The notes under the pieces were generated by a model, which searched no databases, was not told the origin of the DNA, and saw only the letters and a program-made list of their open reading frames with translations. Positions 5,576-11,989 of a stretch of 16,412 bases of DNA are shown piece after piece; within the stretch, counting starts at the first letter, position 1; each line of letters starts with the position of its first letter. A program made the translations under genes and the position numbers. Source of the stretch: Candidatus Omnitrophota bacterium (lineage in GTDB: Bacteria; Omnitrophota; Gorgyraeia; Aquiviventales; Aquiviventaceae). Location: positions 1 through 16,412 of the forward strand of contig JACPSQ010000019.1 in assembly GCA_016193195.1 (NCBI GenBank), in the 5' to 3' direction.

Positions 5576-7198
5576 TCATCCACCGGTGATCAGCACGAGG
5601 ATGGTCCCTTCGCCTTCGGCGAGCGGCTCGAGGGCCTTGCCGACCAGCATGCCGGGCTTGATCTGCTTGGCCTCTCCTCGCATGGCGTAGCCTGGCGTGG
5701 AGGCGCTCACGAGGAGGTCGCCCCGCTTGATCGGGCCGTTCTCCGCGGTAACCTTGCACGTCACCTGGCCGGCCAGGGCGAGCGGCTTGGCCGTCTCCGC
5801 GCGGCTGCCCCCGATGTGCAGCGTGGGCTTCTCGGAGATGACGCCGGCGACGGTCGCGTCGTAGGCGCGCGTGGCGCGCGTGAGCTGCCGGTCGTGCGCC
5901 GGGTCGATCACCACCACCTCGCCGGCAGAGCAGCCGGGGCAGTCGATCGGCTCCGCGACATCGCCAAAGTCAAAATCTCCGGTCAATTTCATATTTCCAT
6001 TGACGAACAGTCGATAGGGATCGGGCGTCGCCGTCCCGATCCCGACGTTGCCGGAGTTATTCACAAACACCCCAAGGGTGTTGCCGGGCGAGAGGCTCAC
6101 CGACTGGACAGCCCCCCCGTCAGGGCTGTTCACGCCTAAAAACACCGACCCAGGCTCTGCCGTTCCGTTCGTAAACCAGAAGTTGTTCGCGCCGTCCCGA
6201 CCGGACACGAGCATGCGGTTGGCCTGCGTCCAGATGCGTCCCGCCACCGTCAGATCCCCGTTACTTGGAGCGTAGACGCCACCACTTGGAGCGTACGGTA
6301 CTATCGCCACGCTGCCAACGAATGCGCCACCTACCGTGCCTCTCCCCTCCACGCCGATCCGCCCTTCTCCGTACACGCCGATCCCACCAACGGCAGCTGT
6401 ATGGATACCGGCCACTGCCGCGGAATTGCTGGCAGGCATGCCAACCTCGTTTCTTGCATAAATACTACACGCGTAATCGCCACTGCCTCCCTCCGCGGCA
6501 TACCAAGGGGCGAGCGCGGCCGTAATGCCGCCTAGCTGGACGCCGGTCACCGAGAGCGCCCCGATCGGTGGCGGGACTCCCCTCCAGTCTCCAACGCCGA
6601 CATTGCCCAGGATGCTCACCTTGAACCTCTCAGTGGCCCCCTTATCCCGAACGACCAGCACGTCCTCGCCCTCCCCTCCGTCAATGACAAGGGCAGGGTT
6701 GTTGGGCGCGAGCGTGTGGTTGTTGCCGCTGTTATCGATGAAGACCCGGCTATTGACGACATGCAGCTTCGTCAGTGGATTCGGGCTGCCCGTCCCCAGG
6801 CCGATGGCGCCACTGAAGGAGACATTCCCGTCGTTCGTGAACACCGTCTGTCGGCTCCAATCCCAGTCGGCACCCCCCCAAGGGGCGAAGAAGAGTGCCG
6901 TGCGTCCGTCATCTGGGGTGTGGAGTATCCATCGGCTCGATGCCCCGAAAAACTGCAGATCGTCCGTCAGACGCACGCCACCGACGACATCCAGCTTCTG
7001 CGAGGTGCTCGTCGCCCCGATGCCGACGTTGCCACTCTGCGTGGCGAGGTACGTGTTGCCGGTCGTGCGCAGCTCCTGGTAGACCCCGCGGGGCGAGGGG
7101 TAGTAGGTCGTCAGGGCGATCTCCTCGGCGATCGCGTAGGCCGCCGTCCCCAAGAGGAGCGCGAAGACCAACCGGTTTCTCCGGTGTGCCATCATCAC
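5576..7198 (-). CDS. Secreted tail-fibre-like protein at the end of the pilus operon
   Basis: 540 aa. Start GTG 7198 is followed by ATG codons at 7195 and 7192; AGGAAAG about 10 nt upstream fits the first best but does not settle it. There is a signal peptide (RLVFALLLGTAAYAIA) and then IALTTYYPSPRGVYQELR, a motif I associate with Omnitrophota surface proteins. GNVGIGATSTSQKL- and GNVGIGTATPDPY-type repeats resemble phage tail-fibre and trimeric-adhesin beta-helix segments. The middle (about 190-370) is Gly-rich. The C-terminal domain from about residue 425 holds EVVVIDPAHDRQLTRATRAYD, AGVISEKPTLHIGG and TCKVTAENGPIKRGDLLVSA and ends in a beta-rich stretch. It is the last gene of the pilin operon, 43 nt after the PilW-like stop. 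A pilus-exported or tip-associated adhesin is plausible but inferred. Confidence 0.78.
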   Translation of the reverse strand: MMMAHRRNRLVFALLLGTAAYAIAEEIALTTYYPSPRGVYQELRTTGNTYLATQSGNVGIGATSTSQKLDVVGGVRLTDDLQFFGASSRWILHTPDDGRTALFFAPWGGADWDWSRQTVFTNDGNVSFSGAIGLGTGSPNPLTKLHVVNSRVFIDNSGNNHTLAPNNPALVIDGGEGEDVLVVRDKGATERFKVSILGNVGVGDWRGVPPPIGALSVTGVQLGGITAALAPWYAAEGGSGDYACSIYARNEVGMPASNSAAVAGIHTAAVGGIGVYGEGRIGVEGRGTVGGAFVGSVAIVPYAPSGGVYAPSNGDLTVAGRIWTQANRMLVSGRDGANNFWFTNGTAEPGSVFLGVNSPDGGAVQSVSLSPGNTLGVFVNNSGNVGIGTATPDPYRLFVNGNMKLTGDFDFGDVAEPIDCPGCSAGEVVVIDPAHDRQLTRATRAYDATVAGVISEKPTLHIGGSRAETAKPLALAGQVTCKVTAENGPIKRGDLLVSASTPGYAMRGEAKQIKPGMLVGKALEPLAEGEGTILVLITGG

Positions 7199-7241
7199 GT
7201 CTGCTCTTTCCTGTCGTATCTCAGCAACTCCCCATCCATCA

Positions 7242-8030
7242 TCAGGTCATGGGACACGCCGGCGGCGGGTCGCTGACCCCGGCCGGGGCCAGGCCCGACC
7301 CTGAATCTCCGTTGGACGCGTTGACGTCGGAATAGGGGATCGCGCGACTCGTCACTTCGCCACGAAACTCGTGCGTCCTCGGTCCGTCGCTCCAGGTCAC
7401 CACGTACTCGATGGCGTTGTTGTCCGAGAGATCCGGAGCAAACGGATCTCCCCCTGGGGGGCTGGCGGCTTCGTGCTTATACTGGAAGGTCAATGAGGTG
7501 ATCTGATCCGCCAAGACCTCGGGAGTTCCGCACGCAGTGCTGAGCAAACGCTCAAGGTTCCCATTCCGCAACCGCAGCTCCTCCCACCGATAGTTGTTAG
7601 CATCGTCGAAGCATGCGGGGTTGGGAGGATTCGTAGGGCATTGATAGACGTAGCGCACCTGGATGTCGCCCGGGGAGAGGATGACGATCCGGTCGGCCCG
7701 CTCAAGGCTCTTCGCGAGCTCGACGAGCGAGAGGGCGGGCAGCGTCTGGGCCACCATCGCGCCGGCGCGGCTGCGGAGGTCCTCCTGTATGCGCCCGCGG
7801 CTTGCGTCCATCGTCCCAAGGCCGATGACCACGAGCGCGGCCAGCGCCGTCGCCACGAGCACCTCCGTCAGCGTCATCCCCCGCTCTACTGAAAAACGCT
7901 CTGGGTTCTGGGCTGAGGGCTCTGGGCAACTGCCCCGAGCCCTGAGCCCTGAGCCCCGAACCGACGGCAGTGTTGGGATGAATGCTCGGCTGTGTGCTGT
8001 GTGCTGTGTGCTGTGTGCTCCGTTTAACAT
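7242..8030 (-). CDS. PilW-like minor prepilin with a repeat-derived long leader
   Basis: 262 aa from ATG 8030, which overlaps the stop of the upstream PilV-like gene by 7 nt. The prepilin peptidase site is G51 before M52-T-L-T-E56, followed by the hydrophobic helix VLVATALAALVVIGLG. A Gly-1, Glu+5 type III signal is therefore intact. The body (about 180 aa, with two Cys in the middle and CPMT at the end) matches the size of PilW/PulJ-type minor pilins. The leader is unusual: 50 residues where 6-25 are common, and residues about 5-14 (AHSTQHTAHS) and 23-43 come from heptamer arrays. No start codon lies between those arrays and the cleavage site, so the repeats must be translated if this start is right. 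Confidence 0.82.
   Translation of the reverse strand: MLNGAHSTQHTAHSRAFIPTLPSVRGSGLRARGSCPEPSAQNPERFSVERGMTLTEVLVATALAALVVIGLGTMDASRGRIQEDLRSRAGAMVAQTLPALSLVELAKSLERADRIVILSPGDIQVRYVYQCPTNPPNPACFDDANNYRWEELRLRNGNLERLLSTACGTPEVLADQITSLTFQYKHEAASPPGGDPFAPDLSDNNAIEYVVTWSDGPRTHEFRGEVTSRAIPYSDVNASNGDSGSGLAPAGVSDPPPACPMT
7903..7964. repeat. Inverted heptamer array inside the PilW-like leader
   Basis: Left arm: three heptamers (GGGTTCT, GGGCTGA, GGGCTCT). Centre GGGCAACTGCCC. Right arm: four heptamers (GAGCCCT twice, then GAGCCCC and GAACCGA). The arms are reverse complements of one another apart from scattered changes, so the DNA can form a long hairpin. It is entirely coding on the minus strand. 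Confidence 0.8.
7989..8016. repeat. Direct heptamer array, 4x GCTGTGT
   Basis: Four identical GCTGTGT units in a row, just after the start codon of the PilW-like gene (minus strand). Since 7 is not a multiple of 3, any gain or loss of a unit would shift the frame from the coupled ATG at 8030. Confidence 0.9.
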
Positions 8031-8494
8031 GAACAGCTCGCCCCGTTCCAGCACACTTGCGCTTCCACAGCAAAACAATCGCCAACCCCTGAGGCCCCGT
8101 CGCAATCCTGAGAAGTCACCCGATAGCACCGCTTGGCCCCCGTGGAGAGGAACGACTCTGTCCCCCCACTACCACTAAGGGGCAACGGGTCTTCCGTCCA
8201 AGTGGTCGGGAGACTCGCGCTGGGGAGGCAGGTTCCGGCAACGAACCAGGGCGAATCACACGCGATCATGTTGCGATACTTCTCCAGCGTCTGCTGGGCG
8301 TAGCCCGCCGCTTCGGAAAACGCCGGCGTATTCTGCGTTTGCATCATGCGCGAGGCGGCCACGAACGCCATCATCGACCCCCCCACCACCACCGCGCCGA
8401 CCGCCGACGCCACCAGCACTTCGACGAGGGAAAAGCCCGCGGCCCTTCCCGCGCGGCCTCTTTCTCCTGTTTCATAGAATCTGGTTCGCGCCAT
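8024..8494 (-). CDS. PilV-like minor prepilin
   Basis: 156 aa from ATG 8494. The ATG shares its A with the stop of the preceding pilin gene (TGATG), so translation is coupled; a longer open frame upstream to 8569 is not needed. Leader MARTRFYETGERGRAGRAAG, then F21-S-L-V-E25 and a hydrophobic helix VLVASAVGAVVVGGSMMAFV: canonical Gly-1, Phe+1, Glu+5 prepilin site. Several Cys in the C-terminal half (ACDSPW, KRCYR, QDCDG, QVCWNGASCSC) suggest disulfide bonds. Position and signal fit PilV/PulI-type minor pilins that help start fibre assembly. Confidence 0.85.
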   Translation of the reverse strand: MARTRFYETGERGRAGRAAGFSLVEVLVASAVGAVVVGGSMMAFVAASRMMQTQNTPAFSEAAGYAQQTLEKYRNMIACDSPWFVAGTCLPSASLPTTWTEDPLPLSGSGGTESFLSTGAKRCYRVTSQDCDGASGVGDCFAVEAQVCWNGASCSC

Positions 8495-8940
8495 CAGCAC
8501 ACCCCCGACGACGGCCAGTTCCCGGTGAACGCGCGATTCTGATCGATTGTCAGAGTCCGTTCGGGGCACGGTCCACCGATACGAGTGGCTGTTGCGGTAA
8601 ACGACGCCCCCCCTCCGTCCACCCTGAACGTCACCGGCAGGGGACTGCCGATATTCGGGTCATCCATGAAAATGACACCCCAGTTGCCGGACCCCGTACT
8701 CAAACCCCCAAGGTAGGCGTTGGGGTTCTGCCGCGAGTAGTAAAATCTTTCCCCAGTATAGATCGCTTGGAGGATGTCCTGCGCCGCTCGGTAGTAACTG
8801 CGTTCCATCGTCTTCTGATATTGGGGAACCGCGAAGGCGGCGGTGATGCCGACGATCGCAACCGCCGTCAGCAGCTCCATCAGCGTAAACCTCGCCCCTC
8901 GCCCCTCGCCACTGTCTGTGCGGAGTGCGCCTTTTTCCAA
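8494..8940 (-). CDS. Type IV pilin (PilA/GspG-like), start ambiguous and possibly phase-variable
   Basis: 148 aa in the annotated frame. The pilin helix FTLMELLTAVAIVGITAAFA then VPQYQKTMERSYYRA is unmistakable; Glu+5 is present and the C-terminal region carries a Cys pair (GGPCPER and SSGVC). Two oddities. First, the residue before the cleavage site is Arg (RGAR before FTLME), not Gly. Second, the only start in this frame is TTG 8940 with no convincing ribosome site, whereas the neighbouring genes use ATG coupled to the upstream stop (TGATG). Such an ATG exists at 8965 but reads out of frame through three GGCGAGG units (8890-8910). With two units it would run in frame into the pilin helix. 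So the gene is in a low-expression or OFF state, or has a frame error. Confidence 0.8.
   Translation of the reverse strand: MEKGALRTDSGEGRGARFTLMELLTAVAIVGITAAFAVPQYQKTMERSYYRAAQDILQAIYTGERFYYSRQNPNAYLGGLSTGSGNWGVIFMDDPNIGSPLPVTFRVDGGGASFTATATRIGGPCPERTLTIDQNRAFTGNWPSSGVC
8890..8910. repeat. 3x heptamer (GGCGAGG on the minus strand) in the pilin leader
   Basis: Plus strand CCTCGCC three times without interruption, directly before the codons for the pilin helix. Copy number decides whether the coupled ATG (8965) is in frame: two copies in frame, three copies out of frame. Confidence 0.9.
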
Positions 8941-8956
8941 CTCGCCACTGTCTGTG
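8905..8956. repeat. 16-bp direct repeat in the pilin leader
   Basis: CTCGCCACTGTCTGTG occurs at 8905-8920 and again at 8941-8956, 36 bp apart (12 codons, frame-neutral). The unit between them contains the TTG start candidate. It looks like a local duplication of the leader region. Confidence 0.85.
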
Positions 8957-8964
8957 GTGTGCCA

Positions 8965-9291
8965 TCAGTAGCTCACTCGCGCTTGCAGGGTCTGCGGCGG
9001 GCAGGGGGTGGCCCCACACGGGGGGTTGACCGTGATATCGACCCCGATCCCACCAATCGTGATGTCCGGATTTCCCGCAAAGGATGACGTCGGCGTAACC
9101 CAGAGCTGCTGCTGGGCCCATACGAGGCCCGCCTCTGCGGCGTACCGGGCGCGCATCCGAGCCGCGTTGCCCGTCGATTGCCGCGCCTGGTTCAGGCTCG
9201 CGACCAGCAGGGCGTAGGCGCCGATCGCCGTGGTGATGGCGATCATGACAGCCATGCCTAACGCCGCTCCCCGTGTTCCTTGTAGCGTCAT
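8965..9291 (-). CDS. PilX-like minor pilin / pilus-associated membrane protein
   Basis: 108 aa from ATG 9291 (GGAG about 6 nt upstream; stops lie in frame further up). RGAALGMAVMIAITTAIGAYALLVASLNQARQS is the N-terminal pattern of PilX-type proteins (G-A-A-L, long helix, then ARYAAEAGL with A-A-E-A-G-L). It lacks the Glu+5 of normal pilins, as is usual for PilX/GspK-like members. Two closely placed Cys (PPCGATPCPP) near the end. It is the first gene after riboswitch 3 and its TGA overlaps the coupled ATG of the pilin gene. Confidence 0.75.
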   Translation of the reverse strand: MTLQGTRGAALGMAVMIAITTAIGAYALLVASLNQARQSTGNAARMRARYAAEAGLVWAQQQLWVTPTSSFAGNPDITIGGIGVDITVNPPCGATPCPPQTLQARVSY

Positions 9292-9340
9292 CCCTGCTCC
9301 ATCACTGTCATCAGCTCTTTAATAATCACCGTCATCACGA

Positions 9341-9375
9341 ATAAAAATCCGAACCAACAAAAAAACTGGTTCGGG
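9341..9375 (-). terminator. Riboswitch 3 expression-platform terminator
   Basis: Minus strand CCGAACCA/TGGTTCGG, perfect 8-bp stem, followed by ATTTTTATT. It overlaps the P1 closing strand of the aptamer and is nearly identical to the hairpin of riboswitch 2. 50 nt separate it from the PilX-like ATG. Confidence 0.85.
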
Positions 9376-9393
9376 AACCCGGCTACCCTGCGT

Positions 9394-9452
9394 GTTCGTT
9401 GTTCATTGTTCGGTGTTCGTTGTCACCGAACGGCGAGCACCAAACTACGAAC
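9394..9452. repeat. Inverted heptamer array forming the P3 arm of riboswitch 3
   Basis: Left arm 9394-9421: GTTCGTT, GTTCATT, GTTCGGT and GTTCGTT. Right arm 9425-9452, read in reverse complement: GTTCGTA, GTTTGGT, GCTCGCC and GTTCGGT. Four units per arm with a 3-nt centre. The P3 arms of riboswitches 1 and 2 have unrelated sequence. Confidence 0.85.
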
Positions 9453-9473
9453 CCACAGGACCCGTGGCTTTGC

Positions 9474-9536
9474 CCCTTGACATCCCATAGCTCACCGCTT
9501 GGATGTCAAGGGCCCTGAACCCTGCGTGATTCAGGG
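9474..9536 (-). repeat. Two tandem hairpins inserted in the core of riboswitch 3
   Basis: Hairpin A (9536-9513): CCCTGAA/TTCAGGG. Hairpin B (9512-9474): CCCTTGACATCC/GGATGTCAAGGG, 12 bp, loop 15 nt. They abut each other, and the position (between GAC and GCAAAGCC) is the same as the insertion in riboswitch 1, but the sequences are unrelated. Confidence 0.82.
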
Positions 9537-9580
9537 GTCCCTATCTTACGATAGGTTTGCCGTTTCGCCAGCACTCACAT

Positions 9581-9602
9581 CGTCGGCCACTCGTCCCGCC
9601 GA
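9581..9602 (-). promoter_or_regulatory. 5' leader hairpin between promoter and aptamer 3
   Basis: Minus strand GTCGGC/GCCGAC stem with a roughly 10-nt loop just after the predicted transcription start. It is the structural counterpart of the leader hairpin before riboswitch 2. Confidence 0.5.
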
Positions 9603-9609
9603 CACCTCA

Positions 9610-9639
9610 AGTATGCCTGATCTTGCTTTCACGCGTCAA
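9610..9639 (-). promoter_or_regulatory. Sigma-70-type promoter for riboswitch 3 / pilin operon
   Basis: Minus strand TTGACG (9639-9634), 18-bp spacer, CATACT (9615-9610), with GATCAGG before the -10, as in promoters 1 and 2. It starts 35 bp after the cutA stop. Confidence 0.8.
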
Positions 9640-9674
9640 GGAAGCGAGGAGCATCTGAGCAACACCGGGGAAAC

Positions 9675-10001
9675 CTAAACTGAGGAGACGCTTGAGCGCA
9701 CCCAGCGCAGGTAGGGACGGTGGCCGGCCACAATGGGCAGGGCGATGATCTCCGGCACGTCGTAGGGGTGCAGGGCCATGACGGCGCGCCGAAGCCGCTC
9801 GAAACGCCGCGCCGTCGTCTTGATCAACAGCAGCACCTCTCGGCAGCGCTCCGTCTTGCCCTGCCACCGGAACGTGGATTCAATGCCGGGGAGGGCGTTT
9901 ACGCAGGCGGCCAACCGCTCCTCCACGAGCGTGCTCGCGAGGCGGCGGGCAATGGCGCACGTCGGACAGGTGACCAAAACCACGAGCAGCTCCGCGCGCA
10001 T
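9675..10001 (-). CDS. cutA: CutA-family protein
   Basis: 108 aa from ATG 10001; this matches the usual CutA length, and longer in-frame starts would overlap the winged-helix gene. Family motifs: VTCPTCAIARRLASTLVEERLAACVN at the start, HPYDVPEIIALPIV and the final Y-L-R-W. CutA proteins are trimeric, ferredoxin-like cytosolic proteins linked to divalent-metal tolerance in E. coli, with a poorly defined general role. 23 nt after the winged-helix stop; no clear ribosome site, so it is probably translated by coupling. Last gene of the uvrA-to-cutA run. Confidence 0.92.
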   Translation of the reverse strand: MRAELLVVLVTCPTCAIARRLASTLVEERLAACVNALPGIESTFRWQGKTERCREVLLLIKTTARRFERLRRAVMALHPYDVPEIIALPIVAGHRPYLRWVRSSVSSV

Positions 10002-10024
10002 CGGCTCGGTCAGTTGCGGGATGT

Positions 10025-10225
10025 CTATCGACGGAGGGTGACGCGGAGCTCGCTGCCTTCCTGGCGGACGATGACATGGCCTTCCCGCGCCAGCCACCCC
10101 AGGCTCATGAGCGCCAGGTCCCTCGGCCGATCGATCCCATCGGCCAACTGGGAGAACAGCACCTCGTCGTGGCCGTCAAGGTAGTGCCAGATCTCCCCTG
10201 CGACAATCCCAATTTCCGTGATCAT
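10025..10225 (-). CDS. Small winged-helix protein (DUF2582-like)
   Basis: 66 aa from ATG 10225 with GGGGG 5 nt upstream. IGIVAGEIWHYLDGHDEV, LADGIDRPRDLALMSLGWLAREGHV and the strand VIVRQEGSELRVTLRR match the single winged helix-turn-helix family known as DUF2582 (helix-turn-helix plus wing, MALGWLAREGK-like core). Probably a nucleic-acid-binding protein of unknown target. Lies between the four-helix-bundle element and cutA in the same direction. Confidence 0.78.
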   Translation of the reverse strand: MITEIGIVAGEIWHYLDGHDEVLFSQLADGIDRPRDLALMSLGWLAREGHVIVRQEGSELRVTLRR

Positions 10226-10240
10226 AGCAACCCCCTTGTT

Positions 10241-10755
<515 letters not shown>

Positions 10756-10757
<2 letters not shown>

Positions 10758-11145
10758 ACTCCGACAGGGTCGCGATGTGGACTTCTCGGTAGCCGGCGTC
10801 GCGGCAGAGATCCCACAGCTCAATGAGCTTATTGACATACGCGTAGCGGTCGGAGCGGATGAGCACGGGCCGCTCGCCGCCCGCGCGCTTGAGCTGTTGG
10901 CGCAGCTCCTTCAGGGTCACGATCTTCCCGTCCCAATAGATGAGGTGATCCTTCGTCAGCGTGATGACGAGGTTCGAGGCGGACAGCCGTTGGCTGGTGA
11001 GCGCTTTCGGGAGCGTGATCCGGATCCCCGGGTGCAGGATGAAGCTCGAGGTGAGCATGAAATAGATGAGCTGTTGGAACACCACGTCGATCAGGGGCGC
11101 GATGTCGACGGGAACCGGTTCCGCCCATTTCCTCGCGAGGCGCAT
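10756..11145 (-). CDS. exbD: ExbD/TolR-family biopolymer transport protein
   Basis: 129 aa from ATG 11145; a TTG two codons earlier is possible but weaker. One membrane helix (about 15-37) carries the conserved Asp: D20 in DIAPLIDVVFQQLIYFML. The periplasmic part ends with ERPVLIRSDRYAYVNKLIELWDLCRDAGY, the usual ExbD/TolR fold. With ExbB it forms a proton-driven motor in the inner membrane that powers TonB- or Tol-like envelope work. Its TAA stop lies at the outer edge of the four-helix-bundle element. Confidence 0.9.
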
Positions 11146-11155
11146 TGTCAAGAGC

Positions 11156-11254
11156 AGTCCGTCGTCCGTAGGCCTAGTCCGAAGTCCGAAGTCGGTAGTC
11201 CGTAGCAGGGTCGCCGAGCTTCTGCTACGGACTTCGGACTGCGGACTACGGACT
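11156..11254. repeat. Cargo-less inverted heptamer element between exbB and exbD
   Basis: Left arm 11156-11203 with AGTCCGT/AGTCCGA-type units (one copy lacks a base). The centre has AGCAG and CTGCT facing each other around GGTCGCCGAGCTT. Right arm 11227-11254: ACGGACT, TCGGACT, GCGGACT and ACGGACT, the reverse complement of the left-arm type. It occupies the whole exbB-exbD gap and its edge supplies the exbB stop codon. As RNA it would form a strong hairpin between two subunit genes. Confidence 0.85.
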
Positions 11255-11963
11255 AACTATGGACAGGTTTTTCAGGTCGGTGACGCCAGCGTGACACGAG
11301 CGCGGCGGCCTTCTCCATCTGAAACTGGACTTCGCCCACGCGGCTCGCCAGATAGCTGTAGGCCAGGATGGTGGGGATCGCCACGGTGAGCCCGGCCACG
11401 GTCGTGATCAGGGCCTCCCACACCCCGCCCGCCAAGTCCCCGGGACTGACCGGGCTGCCCCCGGCCGACTTGGTCTGAATGACCTGGAAGGCCCGGACGA
11501 GGCCGGTGACCGTCCCTAAGAGGCCCAGCAACGTCGACACCTGGGCAAGCGTCGAGAGCCATCGTAGGTGTCGCTCGACGGTGGGCATTTCCTGATGGGC
11601 GGTTTCCTCCATCGCCTCATCGATCTCCTGCGGCGCTCCTTCCCGAGCCGACAGGCCCGCCAGGACGACCCGCGCCACAGGCCCCCTCCATGACGCGCAC
11701 AGCGCCTCCGCGTCCTTCCATCGGCGTTCCTCGACGGCGTCGCGGAGCTCTCGGAAAAAGCGCTCGATATCGGCCCCCAGATGAAGGCTCAAGAAGTAGT
11801 ATAGCCGCTCGATGATGACGGCGAGGGAGAAGGTCGAACACATCACGATGGGGATCATGACCGGCCCGCCGCGGTGAATGATATCGACCTGCAAGTACAA
11901 CAGGATGCCGATGACGGCGGCGGCGGCCACGAAGGACACCGTTCGAACCATGCTGGTGACCAT
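11253..11963 (-). CDS. exbB: ExbB/TolQ-family proton channel protein
   Basis: 236 aa from ATG 11963 (AGGAG 5 nt upstream; a second ATG at 11951). Membrane segments near 8-24, 36-57 (PVMIPIVMCSTFSLAVIIERLYYF), 134-158 (LSTLAQVSTLLGLLGTVTGLV) and 180-205 (ALITTVAGLTVAIPTILAY). The motifs LLGLLGTVTGL and TTVAGLTVAIP are the channel-lining segments of MotA/TolQ/ExbB proteins. Partner of ExbD. Follows the TPR protein by 26 nt. The last codons and TAG (11255-11253) run into the inverted heptamer element, so the native C-terminus may have been altered. Confidence 0.92.
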   Translation of the reverse strand: MVTSMVRTVSFVAAAAVIGILLYLQVDIIHRGGPVMIPIVMCSTFSLAVIIERLYYFLSLHLGADIERFFRELRDAVEERRWKDAEALCASWRGPVARVVLAGLSAREGAPQEIDEAMEETAHQEMPTVERHLRWLSTLAQVSTLLGLLGTVTGLVRAFQVIQTKSAGGSPVSPGDLAGGVWEALITTVAGLTVAIPTILAYSYLASRVGEVQFQMEKAAALVSRWRHRPEKPVHS

Positions 11964-11989
11964 GCTCGCTCCTCGTTTAACCCTGAACG

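Larger units (their letters stand above)
9366..9571 (-). promoter_or_regulatory. Cyclic-di-GMP-I (GEMM-I) riboswitch 3, upstream of the pilin operon
   Basis: Minus strand CTGGCGAAACGGCAAACC (9571-9554), P2 CCTATC/GATAGG with a GTAA (GNRA) loop (9555-9540), GAC, a 63-nt insertion of two hairpins (9536-9474), GCAAAGCCACGGG (9473-9461), a P3 arm made of an inverted heptamer array (9452-9394), and AGCCGGGTTCCCGAACCAG. The G20-equivalent is G, predicting c-di-GMP. P1 and the terminator compete for the same strand, so an ON switch for the pilin operon is predicted. Confidence 0.88.

Noticed and set aside
1180..9571. cGAMP-specific (GEMM-Ib) riboswitches
   Set aside because: All three copies have G at the position aligned with G20; the cGAMP class usually has A there. 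The alignment was made by eye.
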